Source of the DNA: Staphylococcus sp. CAG:324
GTDB taxonomy: Bacteria > Bacillota_I > Bacilli_A > ML615J-28 > CAG-313
Reading direction: 5' to 3'
Assembly: GCA_000433035.1 (NCBI GenBank)
Contig: FR890806.1
Location: 1-47,361 of the forward strand
DNA: 47,361 bases
The position numbers and the translations under genes are program-made. This document shows, one piece after another, positions 34,851-42,673 of the stretch. The stretch's first letter is position 1; each line of letters starts with the position of its first letter. Below the pieces are notes generated by a model. It saw only the letters and a program-made list of their open reading frames with translations. It did no database searches and was not told the origin of the DNA.

Positions 34851-34863
34851 CTAACCTAGTTAG
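34851..34863. promoter_or_regulatory. operator copy 2 (MarR site), upstream of the -35
   Basis: The same 13 bases, CTAACCTAGTTAG, 51 bases from copy 1 and on the far side of the -35. Spacing of about five helical turns would allow two dimers on the same face. Confidence 0.75.
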
Positions 34864-34874
34864 ATAAATATTGT

Positions 34875-34911
34875 TGATAAAAACATATCCTTTTATAAAA
34901 GGATATGTTTT
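34875..34911 (-). terminator. terminator of the glyA unit
   Basis: A perfect 32-bp palindrome (34880-34911) built on ACATATCC/GGATATGT, followed on the minus strand by a T run. It starts six bases after the glyA stop codon. Confidence 0.85.
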
Positions 34912-34917
34912 ACTATT

Positions 34918-36144
34918 TTACAAAGGAAATTTACTAGTAAGTAACAAGACTTCTTCTTTCACTTGTTGCTTAAGCTCTTCATTATCATGATTTCTTAAAG
35001 CCTTATCAATCAAATGAGCAATGGCAATCATTTCTTTTTCTTTCATTCCTCTTGTTGTAAGGGCTGGCGTGCCAAGACGAATACCACTAGAAATCATTGG
35101 TTTTTCAGAATCATTGGGAATCGTATTTTTATTACAAGTGATATTCAAACTGCATAATACTTTTTCAGCATATTTTCCTGTCAAACCAACTGATGATTTA
35201 ACATCAACTAACATCAAGTGATTATCAGTACCTCCACTGACTAACTTATAACCAAGTTTTTTCAATTCATCTGCTAACACTTGCGCATTTTTAATAACTT
35301 GTTGTTGATATGAAATAAACTCTGGTTTCAAAGCCTCTTCAAAAGCAACAGCTTTTGCGGCAATAATATGCATTAAGGGACCTCCTTGAATTCCTGGAAA
35401 AATATTTTTATCAATTTTTTTAGCAATCTCTTCATGATTCGTCAGAATAATTCCACCTCTTGGTCCACGAAGCGTTTTATGTGTTGTTGAAGTTACAACA
35501 TCGGCATAAGGAAGAGGGCTTTGATGAAGATTGGTAGCAACAAGTCCCGCAATGTGTGCCATATCAACCATTAAATAGGCTCCAACTTCTTTGGCAATTT
35601 CAGAAAAACGTTGAAAATCAATTTTTCTTGGATATGCACTTGCTCCGGTTACAATTAATTTGGGCTTTATTGATTTAGCAATTTGTAAAACTTCATCGTA
35701 ATCAATCATCCCATCATTATTTAAATAATAAGGCACAAAATGATAATCTTGACCAGAAAAACTAAGAGCATGTCCATGCGTTAGATGACCACCATGATCT
35801 AAAGCAAGTCCCATTACAGTATCTCCATTTTTTAATAAAGCGCGATAAGCACCCATATTTGCTTGCGATCCAGAATGCGGCTGAACATTCACATATTTGG
35901 CCTTGAATAACCTTTTTAGTCTTTCTTTGGCCAGTTCTTCTACGACATCAATATATTCACAACCACCATAATATCTTTTAGATGGGTATCCTTCTGCATA
36001 TTTATTAGTAAGAATAGAACCTGCTGCTTCTAATACTTCCTTCGAAACATAATTTTCAGAAGCAATCAATTCCAAATGTTCTTCTTGTCTTTTTTGTTCT
36101 AAACAAATAGCCTCATATATTTGGGGATCTTTATCTTTTAGCAT
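34918..36144 (-). CDS. glyA: serine hydroxymethyltransferase
   Basis: PLP enzyme that converts serine and tetrahydrofolate to glycine and methylene-tetrahydrofolate, the main one-carbon source. Seen: LELIASENYVSKEVLEAAGS near the N-terminus, YPSKRYYGGCEYID, PHSGSQANMGAYRAL, DMAHIAGLVA and the PLP-lysine motif TSTTHKTLRGPRGG (Lys at about residue 223). The 408-residue length is normal. Two in-frame ATGs exist; GAGGTGA is eight bases before the one at 36144, and too close to the one at 36150. The start overlaps the end of the small membrane-protein gene by 14 bases. Confidence 0.96.
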   Translation of the reverse strand: MLKDKDPQIYEAICLEQKRQEEHLELIASENYVSKEVLEAAGSILTNKYAEGYPSKRYYGGCEYIDVVEELAKERLKRLFKAKYVNVQPHSGSQANMGAYRALLKNGDTVMGLALDHGGHLTHGHALSFSGQDYHFVPYYLNNDGMIDYDEVLQIAKSIKPKLIVTGASAYPRKIDFQRFSEIAKEVGAYLMVDMAHIAGLVATNLHQSPLPYADVVTSTTHKTLRGPRGGIILTNHEEIAKKIDKNIFPGIQGGPLMHIIAAKAVAFEEALKPEFISYQQQVIKNAQVLADELKKLGYKLVSGGTDNHLMLVDVKSSVGLTGKYAEKVLCSLNITCNKNTIPNDSEKPMISSGIRLGTPALTTRGMKEKEMIAIAHLIDKALRNHDNEELKQQVKEEVLLLTSKFPL

Positions 36145-36343
36145 CTTCATTCACCTCTTTCTTTTTGGTAAGTAGCATCAAAAAGCCACCACCAAATAAA
36201 ATAACCGATAGATATCCAATTATCATAATAACATATTTTAAACCAGCAAATTCTTCTTCTTGAACCAAACATACAATCACATATAGGCTAAGAAAACCCA
36301 CAAGTCCTAATATAGTCATTATTATATATATCACTTTTTTCAT
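36131..36343 (-). CDS. small membrane protein, two transmembrane helices
   Basis: A 70-residue protein: helix 1 about 4-27 (IYIIMTILGLVGFLSLYVIVCL), a short acidic loop EEEFAG, helix 2 about 37-58, then a charged tail KKKEVNEDAKR. I do not recognise a family. Its ATG follows the stop codon of the HAAS/DUF4097 gene directly (TAAATG) with GGGGGG as ribosome binding site inside the upstream gene, so the two are tightly coupled and may work together. Confidence 0.75.
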   Translation of the reverse strand: MKKVIYIIMTILGLVGFLSLYVIVCLVQEEEFAGLKYVIMIIGYLSVILFGGGFLMLLTKKKEVNEDAKR

Positions 36344-38254
36344 TTATTCCCCCCGTTTGATCTCATCGTCCACACTTATATTCGTCTTTAAAGTTTGCCC
36401 TTCAATTGTTAATATAATATTACTTGTAATATTATCATTATAATAATAAAAATTACCGCCATCTACATTCACTTTCATTGTCTCACCATCTAAGTCGGCA
36501 AAATCAAGGGTTGCACTTGTTTCTTTTATACTACTATTTTTAAAATATGAAGAAGTAATTGCTAATTTTCCTTTTTCAATTTCACCATCAAAATTTACTA
36601 TTTTAGTATTACTGATTGTTGTTTCAGCATTATTAGCATATATAGTAGTATTGATATCTATATTATATGCATTATACTTTACTAAATATGCATTGGTTTC
36701 ATCTTGAGTAATTGTATTTTGACCTATATTTAAAAAATTAATACTACCACGATTGAAATCTCCAATTATACTAGGTGATTTTAAATATTTCGTATCTATC
36801 GTCCCCGATACCGTTTTGAATTCTATTTCTTCTGTAGCCACTATTCTTTCTAATGAAATCTTTGAACTTCCTTCCGAACAAATCACAGCCTTAGTTAAAA
36901 AGACATCTCTTAAATAACTTTCAGAATTTAAATCGGTATATGTTAAATTCGTAATTTGAATCTTGTCTAACGCCGTCTTTGTTGAACGACAAGTTATATC
37001 AGCAACCTCAGCACGAACTTCTTGTAAAATAAGTGTAGCTAAGTGATTGTTAATTTTAATGGTATTATACTCATCTTTTACTGCACAATACCTACCTTCT
37101 TCAATATCAAGATTACATATATCCATTTGATTTTCTTCATTATTGATATTTAAATTGTAACCATCTATTTGCAAATGATGAATCGTATTTTTGGTCAAAG
37201 CAATCGTTGAATTACTACCACTAATTTTTAAATCAATTCCCTTTGTTAAATAAGCAAAATCTAAAATACCATTATTGAAAGTTAAATCAAAATCAGATAC
37301 GGCCATTGAAGTAGGTATAACAATCTCAATAATTGGCAAAGGTTCATCTAAAAGACCAAAAATATCATATTTATTAGTTGTAATTGAATCAATGATTAAG
37401 TTACCATCTATAACTTCATAGTTTAATGTATGATCAAATTCAAATCCATAATTTAATTTTACTTGAATGATTTCATCACTAGAGGAAACCTTCAAAAATA
37501 CTTCACTTTCATTGAGTGTTATTTTATGAATTTGACCTGCTATGTCAACGCTTTTATTCGTTTCTATTAAATTATTCATCGATCGATATAAATATCCTTT
37601 TGTGGTATAACTAGTAACACCAAATAAAACAATCGATAAAGTAAAACCTAATAATATCTTTCCAAGAATTTTTTTCTTTTTGAATGTGTTCTCCAAACTA
37701 CCACTAATAGTAAAGTCCATAAATTTATATTCTTTTTCTTGTTTATTCAAAGCATCTAATACATATTGTAAAAAGTGCATACCAATAATATAAAATAAAT
37801 CAAATATATATATCATTGCAATAATTATTATAAAAATATAAGAAACTACAAGAAAAAATAAAGTAATTTTATCAATCCATGTGTTCATTTGAAAAGAAGC
37901 GATTACTAAATTAAACAATCTAACAATTGAGGTAATTAAAAAGAAACTGATGGCAAAAAAAGCAACAACCATAATGAATAGTAAAATACTAGAGAATATA
38001 GCATTTACAATTTGCTTTTTTCTTAACTGCTTTTTTCTAATATTCAAAAAATCTGTCCCTTTTGACTTATACGTTTCTGCCGCAATTTTTTGAGGAGTGG
38101 GAAGTTTTGCGAGAATATGTTCAATTGTTTCCCCATAATCTAGGGCAATATTTATTCGATCACGATAATATTTTAAAACTTCACTGGCATCTTTTGGTTT
38201 CAAATACTGTAATTCTGTTTCTAATTCTAATAAAAATTCTTCAAGTTTCCCCAT
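36344..38254 (-). CDS. HAAS-domain (DUF1700-like) membrane protein with DUF4097-like beta-repeat region
   Basis: A 636-residue protein. Residues 1-70 look like the HAAS signalling domain (FLLELETELQYL, YYRDRINIALDYGE, ILAKLPTPQKIAAE). Then come two or three transmembrane helices (about 83-115, 128-160) and a further one at about 195-215. The C-terminal 400 residues are a run of short beta strands with Ser/Thr/Asn (IDLKISGSNSTIALTKNTI, EFKTVSGTIDTKYL), as in DUF4097 right-handed beta-helix domains, predicted outside. HAAS proteins normally pair with a PadR-type repressor; none is adjacent here. AGGAGG precedes the ATG. First gene of a three-gene unit ending in glyA. Confidence 0.75.
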   Translation of the reverse strand: MGKLEEFLLELETELQYLKPKDASEVLKYYRDRINIALDYGETIEHILAKLPTPQKIAAETYKSKGTDFLNIRKKQLRKKQIVNAIFSSILLFIMVVAFFAISFFLITSIVRLFNLVIASFQMNTWIDKITLFFLVVSYIFIIIIAMIYIFDLFYIIGMHFLQYVLDALNKQEKEYKFMDFTISGSLENTFKKKKILGKILLGFTLSIVLFGVTSYTTKGYLYRSMNNLIETNKSVDIAGQIHKITLNESEVFLKVSSSDEIIQVKLNYGFEFDHTLNYEVIDGNLIIDSITTNKYDIFGLLDEPLPIIEIVIPTSMAVSDFDLTFNNGILDFAYLTKGIDLKISGSNSTIALTKNTIHHLQIDGYNLNINNEENQMDICNLDIEEGRYCAVKDEYNTIKINNHLATLILQEVRAEVADITCRSTKTALDKIQITNLTYTDLNSESYLRDVFLTKAVICSEGSSKISLERIVATEEIEFKTVSGTIDTKYLKSPSIIGDFNRGSINFLNIGQNTITQDETNAYLVKYNAYNIDINTTIYANNAETTISNTKIVNFDGEIEKGKLAITSSYFKNSSIKETSATLDFADLDGETMKVNVDGGNFYYYNDNITSNIILTIEGQTLKTNISVDDEIKRGE

Positions 38255-38284
38255 AAAATACCTCCTTATCTAATCATTATATTT

Positions 38285-38313
38285 ATTATAACACAACACT
38301 TTACTTTTATCAA
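38285..38313 (-). promoter_or_regulatory. sigma-A promoter of the HAAS/DUF4097-glyA unit
   Basis: TTGATA (38308-38313), 17-base spacer, TATAAT (38285-38290), read on the minus strand, about 31 bases before the ATG. Confidence 0.8.
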
Positions 38314-38358
38314 ATATTTAAAGTAAAATAAATGAGGCTCTATAAAAAGTGCAATAAA

Positions 38359-39690
38359 TTAAACATTATTCGTCTTATCAATAATCATTTTTGAATTGTT
38401 TCGATTATATTGCCTCTTTAAATGTTTCTCTTCTAAATAAGAAAGAATAAAATGAAAAACCATTCCCAAACCAAACATAATAATGATTGTATCCATTGTC
38501 ATCTTTATCCTATGCGTTTTATATAATAAAAAGAAGCATCCATAGTAAATAAAATTAATTATTACTGAATTAAAGGCATTATATTTAGTTTTTCCAAGTC
38601 CAATAAAAATATTATCAGGAATATTGTATAAAGCATAGGCGATATAAAATAGAACAAGTTTTATTGTTATCGTAAAAATTTCCTTTACATTAGAAAGTTT
38701 TTGTAAATCCCGATAAAACCATTTCCAAAGTGGTACACTAATAAACCATATTATAATTGTAATCATTGTGAGGATATAATAATTATTTTTATTTAAATTT
38801 TGATATCCACTTTGACAATCTCTTCTGATAACCTCACCTAATGCGGTAATAGGAATTAATAACCAACCCCATATAAAATTATTAGCAACCCAATAGTTAC
38901 CTTGTTCTAAAACTACATTCACCATCTTTCCTATCATAAGTGCATAAAAGATATTATCAATAAAAGTTTGCAACCCTGAAAATAAACCAATTTTTATCCA
39001 TTTTTGGTAAATTTTTTTATCACCTTTGGGTAAGAAAGAAAAAACCATATTTTTAGTTATGATCAAAATTACAATACAAACAATTCCCAAAACCATATTT
39101 ATCAACATATTTGAATAAGCAACTCCATTGATGCCAAAAGATGGAATAAAGAAAAAATCTGTTATAATTAATAAAAAAGCGTTGACAACTAAAAGAATAT
39201 ACATATTTTGAGCTCTACCAGTAACAACAAAAACTACATTAGAAAAATTGTAAATTACTCCAAGAAAAAAAGCAATCGTTTCTAAATATAAATATGTATT
39301 TACGACATCTAAATCCATATCATTTTGATTCATAAAACTAATGAAATATTTACCATATATTAAAATACCAACTAAAAAAAGACCATAAAATAAAAAAACA
39401 ATTATCATCATTTTAAATACATAAGTGGCAAATAATTCTTTATTTTCTTTAAAAAGTTTATTTAAAATAGAATAAAGTGGGATAATCAGAAAAGCTAAAA
39501 GAGTTTCATTGATTAAATCAAACCATTCCATTTGACCAATCACATCAAAGGCGAAAGAAGAAACTGTTTTTTCAATTAGAAAAGTTCTTATTGATTGATA
39601 AATTGCTGGTGCAAGAGCAAGACTACATAATGCAATAAATAATTTATAATTAAAAGCTTTCAAATCTTTAATTATTTTTTTTACATTCAT
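38359..39690 (-). CDS. MATE-family multidrug/solute transporter-like protein
   Basis: A 443-residue protein with about twelve hydrophobic segments, the size and layout of MATE (multi-antimicrobial extrusion) or related MOP-superfamily flippases. Seen: FDVIGQMEWFDLINETLLAFLIIPLY, the mid-protein FFFIPSFGINGVAYSNMLINMVLG typical of MATE helix 5-6 (GxxGxAxxxxI), and a second half GLFSGLQTFIDNIFYALMIGKMV. The substrate is unknown. GGAGAG lies 11 bases before the ATG and a good promoter lies upstream (39741-39769). It has no obvious partners. Confidence 0.78.
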   Translation of the reverse strand: MNVKKIIKDLKAFNYKLFIALCSLALAPAIYQSIRTFLIEKTVSSFAFDVIGQMEWFDLINETLLAFLIIPLYSILNKLFKENKELFATYVFKMMIIVFLFYGLFLVGILIYGKYFISFMNQNDMDLDVVNTYLYLETIAFFLGVIYNFSNVVFVVTGRAQNMYILLVVNAFLLIITDFFFIPSFGINGVAYSNMLINMVLGIVCIVILIITKNMVFSFLPKGDKKIYQKWIKIGLFSGLQTFIDNIFYALMIGKMVNVVLEQGNYWVANNFIWGWLLIPITALGEVIRRDCQSGYQNLNKNNYYILTMITIIIWFISVPLWKWFYRDLQKLSNVKEIFTITIKLVLFYIAYALYNIPDNIFIGLGKTKYNAFNSVIINFIYYGCFFLLYKTHRIKMTMDTIIIMFGLGMVFHFILSYLEEKHLKRQYNRNNSKMIIDKTNNV

Positions 39691-39740
39691 AATTTTTTAT
39701 TCTCTCCTCATATTTTCTTTTAAATCAAAATATATATTGT

Positions 39741-39769
39741 ATGATATAATACCTAAATTTAGATGTCAA
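39741..39769 (-). promoter_or_regulatory. sigma-A promoter of the MATE gene
   Basis: TTGACA (39764-39769), 17-base spacer, TATCAT (39741-39746), read on the minus strand. Confidence 0.75.
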
Positions 39770-39795
39770 GCATTTATATATATTATCAATTTTAT

Positions 39796-39834
39796 GATAA
39801 AAAATAAAGAACGTAATCATATGATTACGTTCTT
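39796..39834 (-). terminator. terminator of the tRNA operon
   Basis: A perfect 28-bp palindrome (39807-39834, core GTAATCATATGATTAC). T-rich sequence follows on both strands, so it may work in both directions. Confidence 0.8.
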
Positions 39835-39865
39835 ATTTTTATTTTTTTATTATAAAATTTTAATA

Positions 39866-39940
39866 TGGTAGGGCTAGATAGATTCGAACTATCGAATGAC
39901 GGAGTCAAAGTCCGTTGCCTTACCGCTTGGCTATAGCCCT
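39866..39940 (-). tRNA. tRNA-Gln (anticodon TTG)
   Basis: 75 bases including an encoded CCA. The acceptor stem AGGGCTA/TAGCCCT pairs fully, the T-loop contains GTTCGAATC, and the anticodon loop CTTTGAC gives anticodon TTG for CAA codons. It is 11 bases downstream of tRNA-Tyr on the same transcript. Confidence 0.95.
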
Positions 39941-39951
39941 ATTATAAAAAA

Positions 39952-40036
39952 TGGTGGGAGGGGACGGATTCGAACCATCGAACTCGGAGAGAGCGGATTT
40001 ACAGTCCGCCGCGTTTAGCCACTTCGCTACCCTCCC
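39952..40036 (-). tRNA. tRNA-Tyr (anticodon GTA)
   Basis: 85 bases including encoded CCA. The acceptor stem GGGAGGG/CCCTCCC pairs fully, the anticodon loop CTGTAAA gives GTA, and a long variable arm is present, as expected for bacterial tRNA-Tyr. The T-loop has GGTTCGAATCC. Confidence 0.96.
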
Positions 40037-40037
40037 T

Positions 40038-40070
40038 ACTCTAACAATGTTTAAAAGACATTGCTAGAGT
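40038..40070. repeat. 13-bp inverted repeat over the tRNA operon start site
   Basis: ACTCTAACAATGT (40038-40050) and ACATTGCTAGAGT (40058-40070) are inverted with one mismatched (G-T) pair and a seven-base centre. It begins directly after the -10 hexamer, so it covers the predicted start and the short tRNA leader. Confidence 0.7.
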
Positions 40071-40099
40071 ATTATACTACATTTTTTAGCAATTGTAAA
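40071..40099 (-). promoter_or_regulatory. sigma-A promoter of the tRNA-Tyr/tRNA-Gln operon
   Basis: TTTACA (40094-40099), 17-base spacer, TATAAT (40071-40076), read on the minus strand. Confidence 0.8.
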
Positions 40100-40102
40100 C
40101 TA

Positions 40103-40579
40103 TTATGATAAATTATTTTCCTCTTCTTCGTTTTCTTCATTTAGAGGTTTTGTGAAAAGCTGTTTTTTAATAATCCTTTTTTCTCTTTTTAAAAATTTAT
40201 TCAAAAAAGTAGTTAACTTTTTCGAATAAATAAGTGGTTTTATTAATTTTATTATGAGTTTGATTATTCTTTTTAATACTAAAAAAATACTATTTATTAC
40301 TTTTCTAAAATATCTTTTTAAAAGTTTTTCATAAATAAAATAACCACTATAGACAAAAGCAATAAAATATATTGGCACATACCCACTCATCAATTGATAA
40401 CTAAAGATAAATGATATATATATTTGTAACAACCAAAATATCACTTGAATTATAATTTTTATTGCTTTCTTTTTAAACTTTTTACAGATGATAGTAACAA
40501 TATCTAATGTTGAAAAAAGATATATCCCAAAAGCCACTAAATAAAGGAGGATATATAACTCTTCTTGAATTGTATACAT
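40103..40579 (-). CDS. yabQ: spore cortex biosynthesis protein YabQ
   Basis: A 158-residue membrane protein. In B. subtilis YabQ is made in the mother cell and is needed for spore cortex formation. Seen: four or so hydrophobic segments in the N-terminal two thirds (EELYILLYLVAFGIYLFSTLD, VIFWLLQIYISFIFSYQLM, VPIYFIAFVYSGYFIYEKLL) and a highly basic tail, which is the YabQ layout. Sequence identity is low by eye, so the call leans on its position directly after yabP. Its ATG overlaps the yabP stop (TAATG), without its own ribosome binding site, so translation is coupled. Confidence 0.78.
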   Translation of the reverse strand: MYTIQEELYILLYLVAFGIYLFSTLDIVTIICKKFKKKAIKIIIQVIFWLLQIYISFIFSYQLMSGYVPIYFIAFVYSGYFIYEKLLKRYFRKVINSIFLVLKRIIKLIIKLIKPLIYSKKLTTFLNKFLKREKRIIKKQLFTKPLNEENEEEENNLS

Positions 40580-40863
40580 TATTTAAATACTTTGCCGAAA
40601 AAACCTGTCTTTTCTTTTTTAGTCGCTTCTATATATTGAATTAAATTAATCGTTCCACTAATCCAAAGATTGCCATTATCAACATCTAGTTGTTGCATTT
40701 CTAATTCCTTACCTTTAACAAACAACATTCCAAGTTTTGTATCAATTAAAAACTCTTCATTATTCAAACTTTCAATTTTTTTAATTCCTGAAATCTCTAA
40801 TCTTTTTCGATCTTTTAAGACTATATTTTGACCCGTTACTTGACTTGTTATATCATTATTCAT
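40579..40863 (-). CDS. yabP: sporulation protein YabP
   Basis: A 94-residue cytoplasmic protein of the YabP/YqfC family, required for spore cortex assembly in B. subtilis. Seen: IVLKDRKRLEISGIKKIESLNNEEFLIDT, LGMLFVKGKELEMQQLDVDNGNLWISGTI and LIQYIE, which follow the family pattern of an R-x-x-L-x-I-x-G-V strand, a T-x-x-G-x-L-x-I-x-G strand and a G-x-I-x-x-L-x-Y end. GGGGG lies upstream of the ATG. In B. subtilis the pair is transcribed by sigma E; I could not find a convincing sigma-E-like promoter here. Divergent from lysS, which in B. subtilis is in the same chromosomal region. Confidence 0.87.
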   Translation of the reverse strand: MNNDITSQVTGQNIVLKDRKRLEISGIKKIESLNNEEFLIDTKLGMLFVKGKELEMQQLDVDNGNLWISGTINLIQYIEATKKEKTGFFGKVFK

Positions 40864-40923
40864 ATTATCTTTCCCCCTGTATGTTATTATATATGCTAAT
40901 AATTAATAAATTAGTAGTAAATT

Positions 40924-40953
40924 TTTACTTATTTTAAAAAAATATGATATAAT
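40924..40953 (+). promoter_or_regulatory. candidate promoter of lysS
   Basis: TTTACT (40924-40929), 18-base spacer, TATAAT (40948-40953), about 33 bases before the ATG. Confidence 0.6.
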
Positions 40954-40986
40954 AAATATATGTATACTAATTATTGGAGGAACTTT

Positions 40987-42477
40987 ATGGAAGATACTCG
41001 TTTATCAGAACAAGAAATTGTGCGTCGTAATAAAATGCAAGAATTAATAGACAAGGGAATTGACCCTTTTGGTAGTCGTTATGAGAGAACCGCTTCAACT
41101 CAGTCTATTAAAGATGCATATCTCAATCATACGAAAGAAGAATTAGAAGAAATGCATATTCAAGTAAAACTTGCCGGAAGAATTATGACTAAACGTCGTC
41201 AAGGTAAGATTGGTTTTATGCATATTCAAGATCGCTTTGGTCAAATACAAATTTTTTTAAGATACGATACTTTAGGTGATGCACAGTATGACTTATTTAA
41301 GGTTGCTGACATCGGAGATATTGTAGGCATTGAGGGAGAAGTTATGAAAACCCAAACAGGTGAATTAAGTGTTCGAGCTTTTGTATATACTCACCTCACT
41401 AAAGCTCTCAGGCCACTTCCAGAAAAATTTCATGGTCTTCAAGACAAAGAAGAAGCACGTCGTAAAAGATATCTAGATTTAATTATGAATGATGAGGCAA
41501 GAAGAATTGCTTTTGCCAGACCTAAAATTATTCGCTGTATTCAACATTATCTTGATTCTTTAGACTTTGTTGAGGTAGAAACACCTGTTTTAAATCCTAT
41601 ATTAGGTGGAGCAGCAGCGCGTCCTTTTGTTACTCATCACAATGCTCTTGATATGGATTTTTATTTAAGAATTGCCACTGAACTACATTTAAAACGTCTA
41701 ATTATTGGTGGGATGGAAAAAGTATATGAAATTGGTCGACTTTTTAGAAATGAAGGAATGGATGCTACTCATAATCCCGAATTTACAACCGTTGAAATTT
41801 ATCAAGCATATGGTGACTTGTCTGATATGATGCGGCTTGTAGAAGAATTATTCAGCACCCTTGCAATGCACCTTTTAGGAACTACTGAAATCAGTTATTG
41901 CAATCAAGACATTTCTTTAAAAGCTCCTTTTAAAAGACTTCATATGGTAGATGCTATTAAAGAACAAACCGGTATTGATTTTTGGCAAATCACTGATATT
42001 GATGAGGCTATGCGTCTTGCGAGAGAACATAACATTGAAGTACCCAAACATGAACAAACAGTGGGTCATATTATTAATTTATTCTTTGAAGAATATGTAG
42101 AAAAAACCCTAATCCAACCTACTATTTTATATGGTCATCCAATTGAAATCAGTCCACTAACTAAAAAGAACAAAGATAATCCAAGATTTACAGATCGCTT
42201 TGAGTTATTTATTAATGGAAAAGAATATGGCAATGCTTATACTGAATTAAATGATCCTATTGATCAAAAAGAACGTTTCCTAAATCAATTAAAAGAACGC
42301 GAACTAGGAAATGATGAAGCAAATGATATGGATAATGACTTTATTGAAGCTTTAGAATATGGAATGCCCCCAACAGGAGGTATTGGTATTGGCATTGATC
42401 GTCTTGTTATGCTTTTAACTGGCACAGATACAATTCGCGATGTTCTTCTTTTCCCACATATGCGAAATAAACAATAA
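40987..42477 (+). CDS. lysS: lysyl-tRNA synthetase, class II
   Basis: Attaches lysine to tRNA-Lys in the cytoplasm. The 496-residue length is typical. Seen: an N-terminal OB-fold (VKLAGRIMTKRRQGKIGFMHIQD), the class II motif 2 region VYEIGRLFRNEGMDATHNPEFT, and motif 3 GMPPTGGIGIGIDRLVMLLTG, with the family ending TIRDVLLFPHMR. The start is the ATG at 40987 with GGAGG six bases upstream; an earlier in-frame ATG at 40960 has no such site. Single-gene unit with a clear terminator. Confidence 0.97.
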   Translation: MEDTRLSEQEIVRRNKMQELIDKGIDPFGSRYERTASTQSIKDAYLNHTKEELEEMHIQVKLAGRIMTKRRQGKIGFMHIQDRFGQIQIFLRYDTLGDAQYDLFKVADIGDIVGIEGEVMKTQTGELSVRAFVYTHLTKALRPLPEKFHGLQDKEEARRKRYLDLIMNDEARRIAFARPKIIRCIQHYLDSLDFVEVETPVLNPILGGAAARPFVTHHNALDMDFYLRIATELHLKRLIIGGMEKVYEIGRLFRNEGMDATHNPEFTTVEIYQAYGDLSDMMRLVEELFSTLAMHLLGTTEISYCNQDISLKAPFKRLHMVDAIKEQTGIDFWQITDIDEAMRLAREHNIEVPKHEQTVGHIINLFFEEYVEKTLIQPTILYGHPIEISPLTKKNKDNPRFTDRFELFINGKEYGNAYTELNDPIDQKERFLNQLKERELGNDEANDMDNDFIEALEYGMPPTGGIGIGIDRLVMLLTGTDTIRDVLLFPHMRNKQ

Positions 42478-42489
42478 AAAATAGTATTT

Positions 42490-42522
42490 AAAAACCTTAC
42501 TCTTAAAAAGTAAGGTTTTTTT
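42490..42522 (+). terminator. terminator of lysS
   Basis: Arms AAAAACCTTACT/AGTAAGGTTTTT (42490-42501, 42509-42520) and a run of seven T. Confidence 0.85.
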
Positions 42523-42552
42523 AATGACTTATACGAATCATTATATATCTTT

Positions 42553-42568
42553 AAATCCCTATAAAGGG
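42553..42568. repeat. small palindrome upstream of the beta-lactamase-fold gene
   Basis: ATCCCTATAAAGGGAT, nearly perfectly self-complementary, lies about 100 bases before the gene, in an otherwise featureless AT-rich interval that also has a TATAAT at 42650-42655 without a good -35. Confidence 0.35.
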
Positions 42569-42673
42569 ATAGTTATTATATTAGGGAAAAATTATATAAT
42601 TATATACATAATTTTTATTTAATTCGATATTTATTTTTTAAAAATATATTATAATATTACTTGAGGTGCTTTT

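Noticed and set aside
40864..40920. Sigma-E-like promoter before yabP (CATACA in the leader)
   Set aside because: The hexamer lies too close to the start codon, and no matching -35 is at a usable distance.
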